A stretch of 8,108 nt of DNA from PALSA-607 sp036510735 (GCA_036510735.1 DATCDK010000184.1:1-8108); one strand, 5' to 3'. Numbered from the stretch's first letter, positions 1-6,964 are shown. Made by a program: numbers and translations. The notes: a model not told the origin generated them from the letters alone.

Positions 1-205
1 GCCGCTGTTCGCTGGTCTCATCGCTCATGTCACCGCGTACGAGGAGCTGGCCGTCGAGGCGGCGATCCGCGGTGGCCGCGAGCGGATCTTCAAGGCGCTC
101 CTTGCGCATCCGCTCGTGGGGCAGATCGATCTCGCCAACGGGCTGACCGACCGCTTGCTCGCCGCGAATCACGAGTACCTGCCATGGGCGGACGCGTCGC
201 GGTGA
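1..205 (+). CDS. GH4 6-phospho-beta-glucosidase, C-terminal fragment (5' end outside window)
   Basis: Reading from base 2 gives 67 residues and a TGA at 203-205; the N-terminus lies outside the window. The fragment contains AYEELAVEAAIRGGR, then ALLAHPLVGQIDLANGLTD, and ends in LLAANHEYLPWA. This matches the C-terminal helices of glycoside hydrolase family 4 enzymes of the 6-phospho-beta-glucosidase type. The family cleaves phosphorylated glycosides in the cytoplasm by an NAD+- and divalent-metal-dependent oxidation/elimination route. The NAD-binding and metal-binding residues are in the missing part, so substrate (gluco-, galacto- or chitobiose-like) cannot be told. The stop overlaps the start of the downstream sugar kinase, which supports one operon for sugar catabolism. 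The family call is fairly secure; the substrate is not. Confidence 0.82.
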   Translation, partial: PLFAGLIAHVTAYEELAVEAAIRGGRERIFKALLAHPLVGQIDLANGLTDRLLAANHEYLPWADASR

Positions 206-1200
206 CCGATCGGCCCGCGGCCGCCGTCCTCGCCATTGACGGCGGCAACAGCAAGACCGACGTGGCATTGGTGGCCGCCGACGGCACCGTGCTCGCGCGT
301 GGTCGCGGCCCGAGCGCGGTCCCGGAGAAGGTCGGGCTGGCGGGCTCGTTGCACGTCATCGGCGAGTTGGTGGCGAAGGCCGCGCACGACTGCGGACTAG
401 CGCTCGAACGCGCGCCGATCGCGCAACACACCGCTGCCTACTTGGCGGGCGTCGACCTGCCCTCCGAGGAAGCAGAGATGCACGCCGCCCTGTCGGCGCA
501 AGGGTGGAGCGCGACCACCAAGGTCGACAACGACACGTTCGCGATCTTTCGCGCTGGCACGATGCGGCACTGGGGCGTCGGCGTCGTTTCCGGCGCCGGG
601 ATCAATGCGGTCGGCATCGGCCCCGACGGTCGGCTCGCCCGCTACCTCGCGCTCGGCGTGACCACGGGCGACTTCGGGGGCGGCAACGACCTGACGAAAC
701 AAGTCTTCTACTGGGCGTCGCGCGCCGAAGACGGCCGCGGTGGGCCGACAGCGCTGGCGGCTGCCCTCTGTGACCACTTCAACCTGCCGACCGTCTATGA
801 CGTTGGGGTCGCGTTGCACCGGGGCGACATCACGCGAGACCAGCGACTCGACCTGACGCGATTGCTGTTTCGCGTCGCCACAGAAACAGGCGACGAGGTA
901 GCCGTCTCACTTCTTGATCGGCAGGCCCACGAGGTGGCTTTGATGGCGCGGGAGTTGCTGCGCCAACTCGACCTTCAAAACACCGAGACCGACATCGTGC
1001 TCGGCGGCGGGTTGCTGACCGCCCGCGATCCACTGCTGACCCGGCTCATCAGGGAAGCGATGGCGATCGAGGCGCCGAAGGGCGTCATCGCTTTCAACGA
1101 CGTCCCGGCGATAGCGGGCGCGGCGCTACTCGGCTTCGACTACCTCGGGGTCGCCCGCGCGGCCGAGGACCGGCTCAGGTCGCAGCTGCGCCTCGCCTGA
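202..1200 (+). CDS. N-acetylglucosamine kinase-like protein, BadF/BadG/BcrA/BcrD ATPase family
   Basis: A 332-residue ASKHA-fold ATPase, likely a cytoplasmic amino-sugar or sugar kinase. Seen: phosphate-1 loop AIDGGNSKTD (residues 11-20), an acidic VDNDTFA motif (108-114) placed as the catalytic-Asp region, phosphate-2 VSGAGINAVG (129-138), a glycine-rich TTGDFGGGND (154-163), and the adenosine motif DIVLGGGLL (264-272). The length fits N-acetylglucosamine kinases of this family. I chose GTG at 202 because it forms a GTGA overlap with the upstream GH4 stop and has GGGCGGA (186-192) nine bases upstream. An in-frame ATG at 184 would add six residues but has no good ribosome site. Coupling to a GH4 enzyme, which needs 6-phosphorylated substrates, suggests the kinase prepares or salvages the sugar (inference). 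The exact sugar is unknown; a glucosamine kinase or generic BadF-type ATPase is also possible. Confidence 0.85.
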   Translation: MTDRPAAAVLAIDGGNSKTDVALVAADGTVLARGRGPSAVPEKVGLAGSLHVIGELVAKAAHDCGLALERAPIAQHTAAYLAGVDLPSEEAEMHAALSAQGWSATTKVDNDTFAIFRAGTMRHWGVGVVSGAGINAVGIGPDGRLARYLALGVTTGDFGGGNDLTKQVFYWASRAEDGRGGPTALAAALCDHFNLPTVYDVGVALHRGDITRDQRLDLTRLLFRVATETGDEVAVSLLDRQAHEVALMARELLRQLDLQNTETDIVLGGGLLTARDPLLTRLIREAMAIEAPKGVIAFNDVPAIAGAALLGFDYLGVARAAEDRLRSQLRLA

Positions 1201-1213
1201 CCGCTATTCGCCA

Positions 1214-1259
1214 CAGCGCGGACGTTTACGTCCCCCGGGGGCGGTAAACGTCCGCGCTG
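1214..1259. terminator. Perfect 16-bp inverted repeat, likely bidirectional terminator
   Basis: The arm CAGCGCGGACGTTTAC (1214-1229) is the exact reverse complement of 1244-1259. The 14-base loop (1230-1243) contains its own palindrome CCCCCGGGGG (1232-1241). The hairpin lies 13 bp after the kinase stop and 32 bp before the OsmC stop, between two converging genes, where a two-way terminator is expected. No T-tract follows on either strand, which is common for actinobacterial hairpin terminators. The length and perfection of the stem also fit a dispersed palindromic repeat. Confidence 0.6.
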
Positions 1260-1291
1260 CGAAGCGGGTCACACGCTGCGACGCCAGCCAG

Positions 1292-1720
1292 CTACGCGAG
1301 GCTCGACTCGACGGTGATCGTGGTACCGGCCAGCGCCTTGCTGACCGGGCAAGACTTGCTCGCGCCGTCGGCGAACTCAGCGAACTCATCAGCTGTGAGA
1401 CCGGGGACGGAGCCGCGAACCGTGAGGTGACTGCCGGTGATGCCCTCGCCCGGCTGGAACGTGACGTCTGCCTTGGTCTCAAGCGTGATGTCGGTGTGAC
1501 CGGCTTTCGCCAGCGCGTTCGACAACCCCATCGAGAAGCACGCCGAGTGAGCGGCGGCAATGAGCTCCTCGGGGCTGGTCAACCCGCCGGGAGCTTCTGT
1601 GCGTGCAGCCCAACTGACGTCGAAGTTGCCGAGGCCCGACGAGTCGAGCGTCACGTTGCCCTTGCCGCCGGCAAGGAGCGGGCCCTCCCAGTGCGTGTGG
1701 GCGGTGCGGGTGGTAGCCAC
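1292..1720 (-). CDS. osmC: OsmC family peroxiredoxin
   Basis: A 142-residue protein of the usual OsmC length. This family reduces organic hydroperoxides with a pair of reactive cysteines in the cytoplasm. Seen: Cys61 in the AAAHSACFSM helix and Cys124 in SKSCPVSKAL, at the spacing typical of OsmC, plus Arg40 in WAAR and the SPEEL stretch (49-53) that precede the first cysteine in the family. The N-terminus (MATTRTAHTHWEGPLLAGGKG) is also OsmC-like. The start is GTG, with AGGAAGGA on the minus strand (1737-1730) nine bases upstream. The gene is divergent from a truncated haemoglobin across 53 bp and converges with the kinase gene. It could be called an Ohr-like protein, but the WEGPLL/GKG start and the length favour the OsmC branch. 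Confidence 0.92.
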   Translation of the reverse strand: MATTRTAHTHWEGPLLAGGKGNVTLDSSGLGNFDVSWAARTEAPGGLTSPEELIAAAHSACFSMGLSNALAKAGHTDITLETKADVTFQPGEGITGSHLTVRGSVPGLTADEFAEFADGASKSCPVSKALAGTTITVESSLA

Positions 1721-1773
1721 GGCTGCCAGTCCTTCCTGGCGCCTTGCGCCGGTTTAGTTGAGAGAATGATGAG
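1721..1773. promoter_or_regulatory. Divergent osmC/globin promoter region with a 13-bp dyad
   Basis: These 53 bp separate two outward-facing genes and so must carry the start signals of both, or at least their ribosome sites. The dyad GGCGC-CTT-GCGCC lies at 1738-1750, directly next to the osmC ribosome site (1730-1737), and could be an operator. GGTTTAGTTG (1751-1760) is the only AT-richer stretch and could supply a -10 on either strand. No consensus -35 is visible. GAGAG at 1760-1764 is a plausible but weak ribosome site for the globin. Confidence 0.4.
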
Positions 1774-2199
1774 GTGACGCAAACGGCTGACGAGAGCTTC
1801 TACGACCAGATCGGTGGCGCCGAGACCTTCCGTCGCCTCGTACATCGTTTCTATCAGGGCGTCGCCGACGACCCGCTGGTGCGTCCCCTCTACCCCGAGG
1901 CCGACCTTGCCGACGCCGAGGTGCGGCTGCGGATGTTTCTCGAGCAGTACTGGGGCGGTCCGAAGACCTACGGTGATTTGCGCGGGCACCCGAGGCTACG
2001 GATGAGGCACGCGCCGTTTGCGATCGGGCCCGCAGAGCGAGACGCGTGGCTCCAGCACATGCGCGTCGCGGTGGACGAATTACAGCTGGACGCCGGCCAC
2101 GACGCGACGTTGTGGGGATACCTGAGCAGCGCTGCCGACAGCCTGGTGAACACCGTCGATGACGAATACAAACCGCTCCCTACCGTGAGCCGCGACTAG
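1774..2199 (+). CDS. glbO: Group II truncated haemoglobin (GlbO type)
   Basis: A 141-residue 2-on-2 globin that binds haem and O2; the family is implicated in oxygen handling and in NO or peroxide chemistry. It matches the mycobacterial GlbO sequence closely from memory, sharing blocks such as RLRMFLEQYWGGP and RGHPRLRMRHAPF. Key positions are all kept: Tyr27 (B10, in RFY), Tyr40 (CD1, in PLYPEADL), proximal His79 (F8, in RMRHAPF) and Trp92 (G8, in RDAWLQHM), equivalent to Tyr23, Tyr36, His75 and Trp88 of M. tuberculosis GlbO. The C-terminus extends about a dozen residues (EYKPLPTVSRD) past the usual end after SLVN. The start is GTG. It is followed after 9 bp by an MFS gene and faces osmC, so shared stress control is plausible. 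Confidence 0.95.
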   Translation: MTQTADESFYDQIGGAETFRRLVHRFYQGVADDPLVRPLYPEADLADAEVRLRMFLEQYWGGPKTYGDLRGHPRLRMRHAPFAIGPAERDAWLQHMRVAVDELQLDAGHDATLWGYLSSAADSLVNTVDDEYKPLPTVSRD

Positions 2200-2208
2200 G
2201 GTTCGTTT

Positions 2209-3606
2209 GTGCCAAGTACCGCGCAGGTTCGAGAGATCCTTCGCGCACGGAACTTTCGCCGGCTTTACAGCACTCGGCTCTCGTCGGCGGCTGCCGACGG
2301 CATCTTCCAGACCGCACTGGCCAGCTACGTCTTCTTCTCCCCGCAAAACGCGACGACGCCTGCCAAGGCGGCCGCCGCCTTCGCCGCACTCCTGCTGCCG
2401 TACTCGATCGCCGGGCCGTTTGTCGGTGTCTTCCTCGACCGCTGGCGGCGTCAACGAGTGCTGGTGATCGCCAACACCGTCAAGGTCGCGGTCGTCCTCG
2501 TCGTGGCGGGTCTCGTGCTGGCAAACTCCGACGGCGTCGCCTTCTTCGTCACCGCCGTGGTGGCACTCGGCGTCAACCGGTTCTTCCTCTCGGCGCTGTC
2601 GGCCGCCCTGCCGCACGTCGTCGAGCCGCACGACCTGATTGCCGCCAACGCGCTGTCGACAACGTCAGGATCCGTGATGACCATCGTCGGCGCCGCGATC
2701 GGCGCCGGCATCCGGTTGGGCACCGGTTCGAGCCCGGCCGCTGTCGCGTCGATCGTGGTGCTGTCGGCGGTCGTCTACGGCGCGTCGGCTGCGGTCGCGT
2801 CGACGATGGGTGCGGACTTGCTAGGACCGGACGACGATGAGCGGGCGTCGTCGGTCCCCCGCTCCCCGTGGCAGGCCATCGCCGCCATGACCCGCGAACT
2901 CGCGGACGCTACGCGCTACGTCGCTCGACGCAAGCGTGCGGCGCACGCCCTTGAGGCCATCAGCGCGCACCGGTTCCTGTTCGGGGTCGCGTCGTTGACG
3001 ATCGTCTTGCTGTTCCGCAACTACTTCGCGACCCAGGGGAACGTCAACGGCGGCATCCTCGGCCTCGGAGCGTCGATCGGAGCCGTCGGTGTCGGCATCG
3101 TGGTCGCGGCGCTCATCACACCGTCAGCGACGGGGCGGTTTGGCACCACGACGTGGATCACTTCGATGCTGGTCATGGCAGGTGTTGCGATCGCCGCCTT
3201 TGGCCTGCCGTTCCAGCGCGACCTGCTGATCGTCGGGTCATTCTTCCTCGGGGTGTCAGCGCAGTCCGTTAAGATCTGCGTCGACTCGACCGTCCAGCAG
3301 CAGGTCGACGACGCCTACCGCGGCCGGGTGTTTTCGGTCTACGACATGGCATTCAACGTCACCTATGTGGCCGCCGCCGCGGTCGCGGCGACCGTCCTGC
3401 CGAAGTCCGGGAAGTCCTTCGTGGTCATGGCCTGCCTCGCGGCTGGGTACCTGCTGGCGGCAATGATCTTCGCGTGGCTGTCGGTCGGCACGCAGGCTCC
3501 GTCGCCCGACGACTCGACGCGAGCGGCTAGCGACTCCAGCGCACCGCGGCAGCCAGTCGGGATCGAAACCGGAAAATCCTCAAGTGGGGGGTATCCCCGG
3601 CCGTAG
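2209..3606 (+). CDS. MFS transporter (probable exporter, 12 TM)
   Basis: A 465-residue integral membrane protein of the major facilitator superfamily. About twelve hydrophobic segments can be placed: six in residues 22-200, a long polar loop (201-254), six in 255-427, then a hydrophilic Ser/Pro-rich tail. The loop after TM2 holds a motif-A-like GPFVGVFLDRWRRQRVL (69-85). DSTVQQQVDDAYRGRVFSVYD (359-379) resembles the late-loop motif of MFS_3/EntS-like exporters. The substrate is unknown. The start is GTG, with AGGG (2198-2201) overlapping the globin stop and seven bases upstream. Only 9 bp separate it from the globin, so the two are probably co-transcribed. Whether transport is linked to the globin's role is not shown by the sequence. 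Confidence 0.88.
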   Translation: MPSTAQVREILRARNFRRLYSTRLSSAAADGIFQTALASYVFFSPQNATTPAKAAAAFAALLLPYSIAGPFVGVFLDRWRRQRVLVIANTVKVAVVLVVAGLVLANSDGVAFFVTAVVALGVNRFFLSALSAALPHVVEPHDLIAANALSTTSGSVMTIVGAAIGAGIRLGTGSSPAAVASIVVLSAVVYGASAAVASTMGADLLGPDDDERASSVPRSPWQAIAAMTRELADATRYVARRKRAAHALEAISAHRFLFGVASLTIVLLFRNYFATQGNVNGGILGLGASIGAVGVGIVVAALITPSATGRFGTTTWITSMLVMAGVAIAAFGLPFQRDLLIVGSFFLGVSAQSVKICVDSTVQQQVDDAYRGRVFSVYDMAFNVTYVAAAAVAATVLPKSGKSFVVMACLAAGYLLAAMIFAWLSVGTQAPSPDDSTRAASDSSAPRQPVGIETGKSSSGGYPRP

Positions 3607-3646
3607 TTCGACTTAGATACGCATCCGTCGGGTGCCACGCGAAGGT

Positions 3647-3653
3647 GGAGGAA
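3647..3653 (+). promoter_or_regulatory. Ribosome binding site that decides the start of the GAF-GGDEF gene
   Basis: GGAGGAA is a near-perfect anti-16S match with six bases to GTG at 3660. It overlaps the alternative upstream GTG at 3645, which therefore cannot use it. Confidence 0.65.
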
Positions 3654-3659
3654 CCGGCT

Positions 3660-4793
3660 GTGGAGCCAAGCGCGCTGACAGCCACCGAGTCGCTGTTCGC
3701 CGGGCTCATGCCCGATGACCCCGAGACGGTCATCGACCGGCTTGAGAATCGGCTCGCCGGCCAGACCTCTGAAGTCCTGCGGATGCGCAAGAGCGCGCAG
3801 ACCAGCCAGGCCCTTCTCGACCTGCACACCGCCTGCACCCGCCAGCGCACCGTCGCAGGTACCGCCCGCCAGATCGCCGCGGTCGCCTCAGCAATCACCG
3901 GCTCCGAAGTGGTCATCGTCAGTGTCTTCCAGGTAGCAAGCCAGCAACCCCTGCTCGCAGTGAGCCTGAGCGACGGCGTCATCGACGAGGAGTACATCGG
4001 CAACCTGGTGTGCGACATGGCGACCCAGCCCGACATGCAATGGCTCCGCACCGAGAACAGGCTGCGAGTCGTCGATCGCGAATCGGCCACACCATCGACC
4101 GCCCTGCTACTCGCAGAACTCCATGCCGATCGTGTCCTCATCACACCGGTCTTCGGACAAGGTGAGTTCGTCGGCTGCATCGTGGCGAAGCTGCCCCACC
4201 TCGCGCCCGATCACGACGACGTTGCCGTCCTCGATGGCGCGACTGCGTTGCAAGAACATGCCGGTGACCTGATCCACCTGGCCCTCGTCCTCGACGAATT
4301 GCGCCGCCGCGCCCTGCACGACGCGGTCACGGGCCTTCCCAACCTGTCGGTCTACGAGCAGCGCCTCGTTCGTGCACTCGCCCGCCGAACCGCCGCGCAG
4401 CCAGGCCACGCCGAGGTCACCGCGATCCTGGTTCAGGTGGTTCAACTGGGCCGCATCACCGAGATCCACGGCGCTACCGGCGTCCAGGAACTGTTGCGTG
4501 AAATCGCGAACCGGCTCGGCGAGTTGGCACCCGAACACGACCTCGGTCACCTCGGCGCGAGCCACTTCGCGCTCATCGCCCACGGTGACCCAGGAGCTGG
4601 TATCGACCTTGCTCGCACGGTGATCGAGGCGCTCGAGACGCCGTTCGATGTCAGTTTCGGCACGCTGCGGGTGTTCTGCCACGTCGGGGTTGCGGTAGCA
4701 ATCGATGGCGAGGGCGCCGGTTCGTTGCTCCCACGAGCCGAGGCCGCCGCGCGGCAGGCTCGCGACAGCGACGAGCCAATCGTTACTGCCTAA
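3660..4793 (+). CDS. GAF-GGDEF protein with a degenerate, probably inactive GGDEF domain
   Basis: A 377-residue cytoplasmic protein. Residues about 22-50 are a charged helix; about 51-180 have the pattern of a GAF sensor domain. Then HDAVTGLPNLSVYEQRL (220-236) matches the HDxLTGLPNR opening of a GGDEF domain. The rest keeps the fold pattern (VQELLREIANRLGEL; TPFDVSFGTLRVFCHVGVAVA). The signature has decayed: LGASHF (298-303) stands where GGDEF should be, and Gln259 and Val261 replace the metal-binding DxD. The domain wording is that of GGDEF-EAL proteins, but no EAL follows. It is thus more likely a sensor or binding protein than a c-di-GMP synthase (inference). GTG at 3660 is chosen because GGAGGAA (3647-3653) sits six bases upstream; the in-frame GTG at 3645 lacks a site. 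It is 53 bp after the MFS stop, so it may have its own promoter. Confidence 0.8.
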   Translation: MEPSALTATESLFAGLMPDDPETVIDRLENRLAGQTSEVLRMRKSAQTSQALLDLHTACTRQRTVAGTARQIAAVASAITGSEVVIVSVFQVASQQPLLAVSLSDGVIDEEYIGNLVCDMATQPDMQWLRTENRLRVVDRESATPSTALLLAELHADRVLITPVFGQGEFVGCIVAKLPHLAPDHDDVAVLDGATALQEHAGDLIHLALVLDELRRRALHDAVTGLPNLSVYEQRLVRALARRTAAQPGHAEVTAILVQVVQLGRITEIHGATGVQELLREIANRLGELAPEHDLGHLGASHFALIAHGDPGAGIDLARTVIEALETPFDVSFGTLRVFCHVGVAVAIDGEGAGSLLPRAEAAARQARDSDEPIVTA

Positions 4794-4918
4794 GCTGCCA
4801 GGCCCCGACAACCTTCGGTGCTCCATCAGCGTTTGTCGGTGTGACCAGGCGGGTTGAGGTCTTCGGTATCGCAACGCCCCTCACCCCGTTCGCTGGTCAC
4901 AATGCGAGGGGAATCACC
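4794..4918. other. Intergenic region before the CWB2 gene, with a weak dyad
   Basis: This 125-bp gap must carry the end of the GGDEF transcript and the start signals for the secreted protein. CCGACAA (4805-4811) is complementary to TTGTCGG (4833-4839) across a 21-base loop, a weak candidate terminator without a T-run. I see no convincing -35/-10 pair. AGGGGAA (4907-4913) is a good ribosome site for GTG at 4919. Confidence 0.35.
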
Positions 4919-6964
4919 GTGCGAGCTCAGGTTCAGCGCCTCTTGATGGCTGCGGCGTTCGTGATGGCCATCATCGGCGTTGGGGGCGCACCGGCAGCAG
5001 CGGTGTCGGCTGCCCCGGCGTGGGCGCCCGCCGCGGTGAACAACTACGTTGCCCCGAGCGATAGCGGAGACCTGTCGACGGCGTTCGATTCCGCGACGGG
5101 TCAGTTCGTGGCGCTCGGGATCGTTGGCGGCCCGTTCCGGTTGGGGTCGGAGACCGGCAATCTGGTCTGCACCGTCGGCGACCCGGAAGGCACTTGGACG
5201 TTCGACGGCGCCGTCTGGGTGCAGCATCAGCCGGCGAGCACCCCTCGTGCACGCGGGCATGTCGCGATGGCCTACGACCCGGCGACCAAACAGCTTGTGG
5301 CCTTCGGCGGCGAGGTGCCGCCATGCGGGACAACACCGACCGATACCCCGACGTCGCCACCAGGCGCATTCGCCGATACCTGGACGTGGAACGGCTCGAT
5401 CTGGTCGCAGCAGCGTCCGGCCGCGTCGCCGCCGGCCGCGGGTGGAAGTTGTGCGGCTTTCGACGCCAGCAGCGGTCAGCTGCTGATGTACGGCGGGCAG
5501 ACCCCGTCAGCGGCGCACCCAACGACGTACCGCACCGCGACCTGGCAATGGACCGGCTCGACCTGGACGCAGCTCACTACGGCGGGTACACCGCCTGGCG
5601 GCAACTGCACAATGACCTACGACGCAGCACGTGGTCTCATCGTGATGCTCGTCGGATCAGACCCCACCGTCATCGGGTCCCCCATGCAGACCTGGCAATG
5701 GGACGGAGCGTCGTGGACCCGAGCTGCCGATTTACCCGTGCCAGTCGTTCGCACTACCATCGGCCTCGCTTCTTACTACGGCGCAGCCGAGCCGCCGCCC
5801 ATCGCCTTCGACCCCGATACCGGCGAGACCCTGGCCTGGGTGAACACGACGCCGGGGCCGGACGCCGGGGAGGTGCCGACCACCGAGATGTGGGCGTGGA
5901 ACGGCTCATCCTGGACGATGAATCAGGCGGCAAACGAACCAACTCTGCAGGGCAGCGCCTTCGGCTACGACGACGCGACTGGTCAGCTCATCCTTTTCGG
6001 TCGGACGTTCGCCACCATTCAAACAGAGCTCTACGCCGTGCCCGGATCGTCGACGGTCATCCCAACCAGGGTGTTCGGCGCCGACCGCGAGTCGACGGCC
6101 GTGGCGGCGTCAGCGTCCGCATTCCCGGCTGCCGGTTCGGCGTCCGCCGTGGTGCTGGCTCGCAGTGACGCGTTCGCTGATGCACTCACGGGTGGTCCAC
6201 TCGCGGCTGCTAAACACGCGCCGCTGCTGTTGACCTCACCGGGCGCGCTCGATGCGACCACGAAGACAGAGATCGGTCGGGTGCTGCCGACCGGCGGCAC
6301 TGTCTACCTGCTCGGGGGCACCTCGGCCCTGTCGGATGCCGTCGCGTCCGCAGTGACGGCGCTTGGCGACGTCCCGATGCGAATCGCCGGCGCTGATCGG
6401 TTTGCTACCGCAGTGGCCATTGCCGGCGCGCTCGGCAATCCGACCACTGTGTTCGAAGCGACGGGTTTGAACTTCCCGGACGCACTTTCCGCTGTGCCTG
6501 CCGCCATCACAGTGCACGCAGCAATCTTGCTCACCGACGGCTCAGCCCAAGCTTCGGTAACTGCCACGTACCTGAGCGCGCATTCGGGCCCTCGGTATGC
6601 CATCGGGGGTGCGGCGGCGTGGGCGGATCCGGCCGCAACCGCCTTCGCCGGCACCAATCGCTACGACACGTCCGCGGCTGTTGCGTATGCCTTCTTCCCC
6701 AAGGCCACCGCGGCGTCAGTTGCGGATGGCGAGAACTTCCCTGACGCACTCGCCGGCGGCCCGCTCGCAGGCGTTGCGGGGCAACCCATGCTGCTCGTCA
6801 ACCCCGTCGGCTCAGTCGCAGAACCGGTTGCCGCCTACCTGTTCACCCACGCGGGTGAGGCGACCGCGGTCCGTGCGTTCGGTGGCTCGGCGGCCGTGAC
6901 TCAACGCTCGCTCGACGATGTCGCCCGGATAGTCGCGGGGACCTACTTCCCCCAACCGTTCTAG
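4919..6964 (+). CDS. Secreted Kelch-like propeller protein with three CWB2 cell-wall-binding repeats
   Basis: A 681-residue exported protein, not matched to a named gene. It starts with a signal peptide: RAQVQR, a hydrophobic core LLMAAAFVMAIIGVGG, then APAAAVSA-AP as a likely cleavage site near residue 31. Residues about 55-375 hold Kelch-like blades. Each has a Y/FDxxxGQLxxxGG strand and a TWxWxGxxW strand, with the latter at residues 92, 154, 208, 258 and 324. Residues about 384-678 are three tandem cell-wall-binding repeat 2 (CWB2) units, starting RVFGADR (384), RIAGADR (488) and FAGTNRY (576). Each carries a FxDAL motif and a hydrophobic LLLT/V strand; CWB2 triplets are known to attach proteins non-covalently to the envelope. 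The propeller probably binds a ligand or partner at the surface (inference). GTG at 4919 is favoured over GTG at 4841 because it has AGGGGAA upstream and puts the signal peptide at the N-terminus. Confidence 0.85.
   Translation: MRAQVQRLLMAAAFVMAIIGVGGAPAAAVSAAPAWAPAAVNNYVAPSDSGDLSTAFDSATGQFVALGIVGGPFRLGSETGNLVCTVGDPEGTWTFDGAVWVQHQPASTPRARGHVAMAYDPATKQLVAFGGEVPPCGTTPTDTPTSPPGAFADTWTWNGSIWSQQRPAASPPAAGGSCAAFDASSGQLLMYGGQTPSAAHPTTYRTATWQWTGSTWTQLTTAGTPPGGNCTMTYDAARGLIVMLVGSDPTVIGSPMQTWQWDGASWTRAADLPVPVVRTTIGLASYYGAAEPPPIAFDPDTGETLAWVNTTPGPDAGEVPTTEMWAWNGSSWTMNQAANEPTLQGSAFGYDDATGQLILFGRTFATIQTELYAVPGSSTVIPTRVFGADRESTAVAASASAFPAAGSASAVVLARSDAFADALTGGPLAAAKHAPLLLTSPGALDATTKTEIGRVLPTGGTVYLLGGTSALSDAVASAVTALGDVPMRIAGADRFATAVAIAGALGNPTTVFEATGLNFPDALSAVPAAITVHAAILLTDGSAQASVTATYLSAHSGPRYAIGGAAAWADPAATAFAGTNRYDTSAAVAYAFFPKATAASVADGENFPDALAGGPLAGVAGQPMLLVNPVGSVAEPVAAYLFTHAGEATAVRAFGGSAAVTQRSLDDVARIVAGTYFPQPF
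5192..5914 (+). repeat. Five spaced copies of a TWxWxGxxW-coding unit (propeller blades)
   Basis: Copies lie at 5192-5218, 5378-5404, 5540-5566, 5690-5716 and 5888-5914. The last four share long runs of bases, for example TGGCAATGG in the third and fourth and GTGGAACGGCTC in the second and fifth. They are spaced about 150-200 bp, one per propeller blade. Confidence 0.7.
6068..6949 (+). repeat. Three tandem CWB2 (cell-wall-binding 2) protein repeats
   Basis: Units begin near 6068, 6380 and 6644, about 88-104 residues each. Each opens with a G-A/T-D/N-R motif and then carries FADALTGGPLAA, FPDALSAVPAA or FPDALAGGPLAG, followed by a buried strand and a LLGG/AIGG/AFGG-type turn. The middle unit has lost the GGPL signature (SAVPAA), so it may be the least functional. 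They are diverged at the DNA level, so this is an old protein repeat and not a recent duplication. Confidence 0.8.

Noticed and set aside
397..819. Long antisense open frame across the kinase gene
   Set aside because: No family features; the opposite strand encodes clear kinase motifs.
3586..3598. GGGGGGTATCCCC run resembling a metal-sensor (CsoR-like) operator half
   Set aside because: Only a short imperfect dyad inside the end of the MFS coding region, with no metal-related gene nearby.
3613..3620. TTAGATAC as a -10 element for the GAF-GGDEF gene
   Set aside because: Weak match and no -35 at a proper distance; a promoter in this gap is likely but cannot be placed.
4107..4874. 255-codon antisense frame across the GAF-GGDEF gene
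   Set aside because: No recognisable domain; the + strand frame shows GGDEF-family sequence and a strong ribosome site.
4841..4918. Upstream GTG start at 4841 for the CWB2 protein
   Set aside because: It would bury the signal peptide behind 26 extra residues and lacks a ribosome site; GTG at 4919 has AGGGGAA upstream.
5194..6168. A 324-codon open frame on the + strand inside the CWB2 gene
   Set aside because: Its product is Arg-rich with no recognisable domain, while the overlapping frame has a signal peptide and clear repeats. It is a by-product of high GC.
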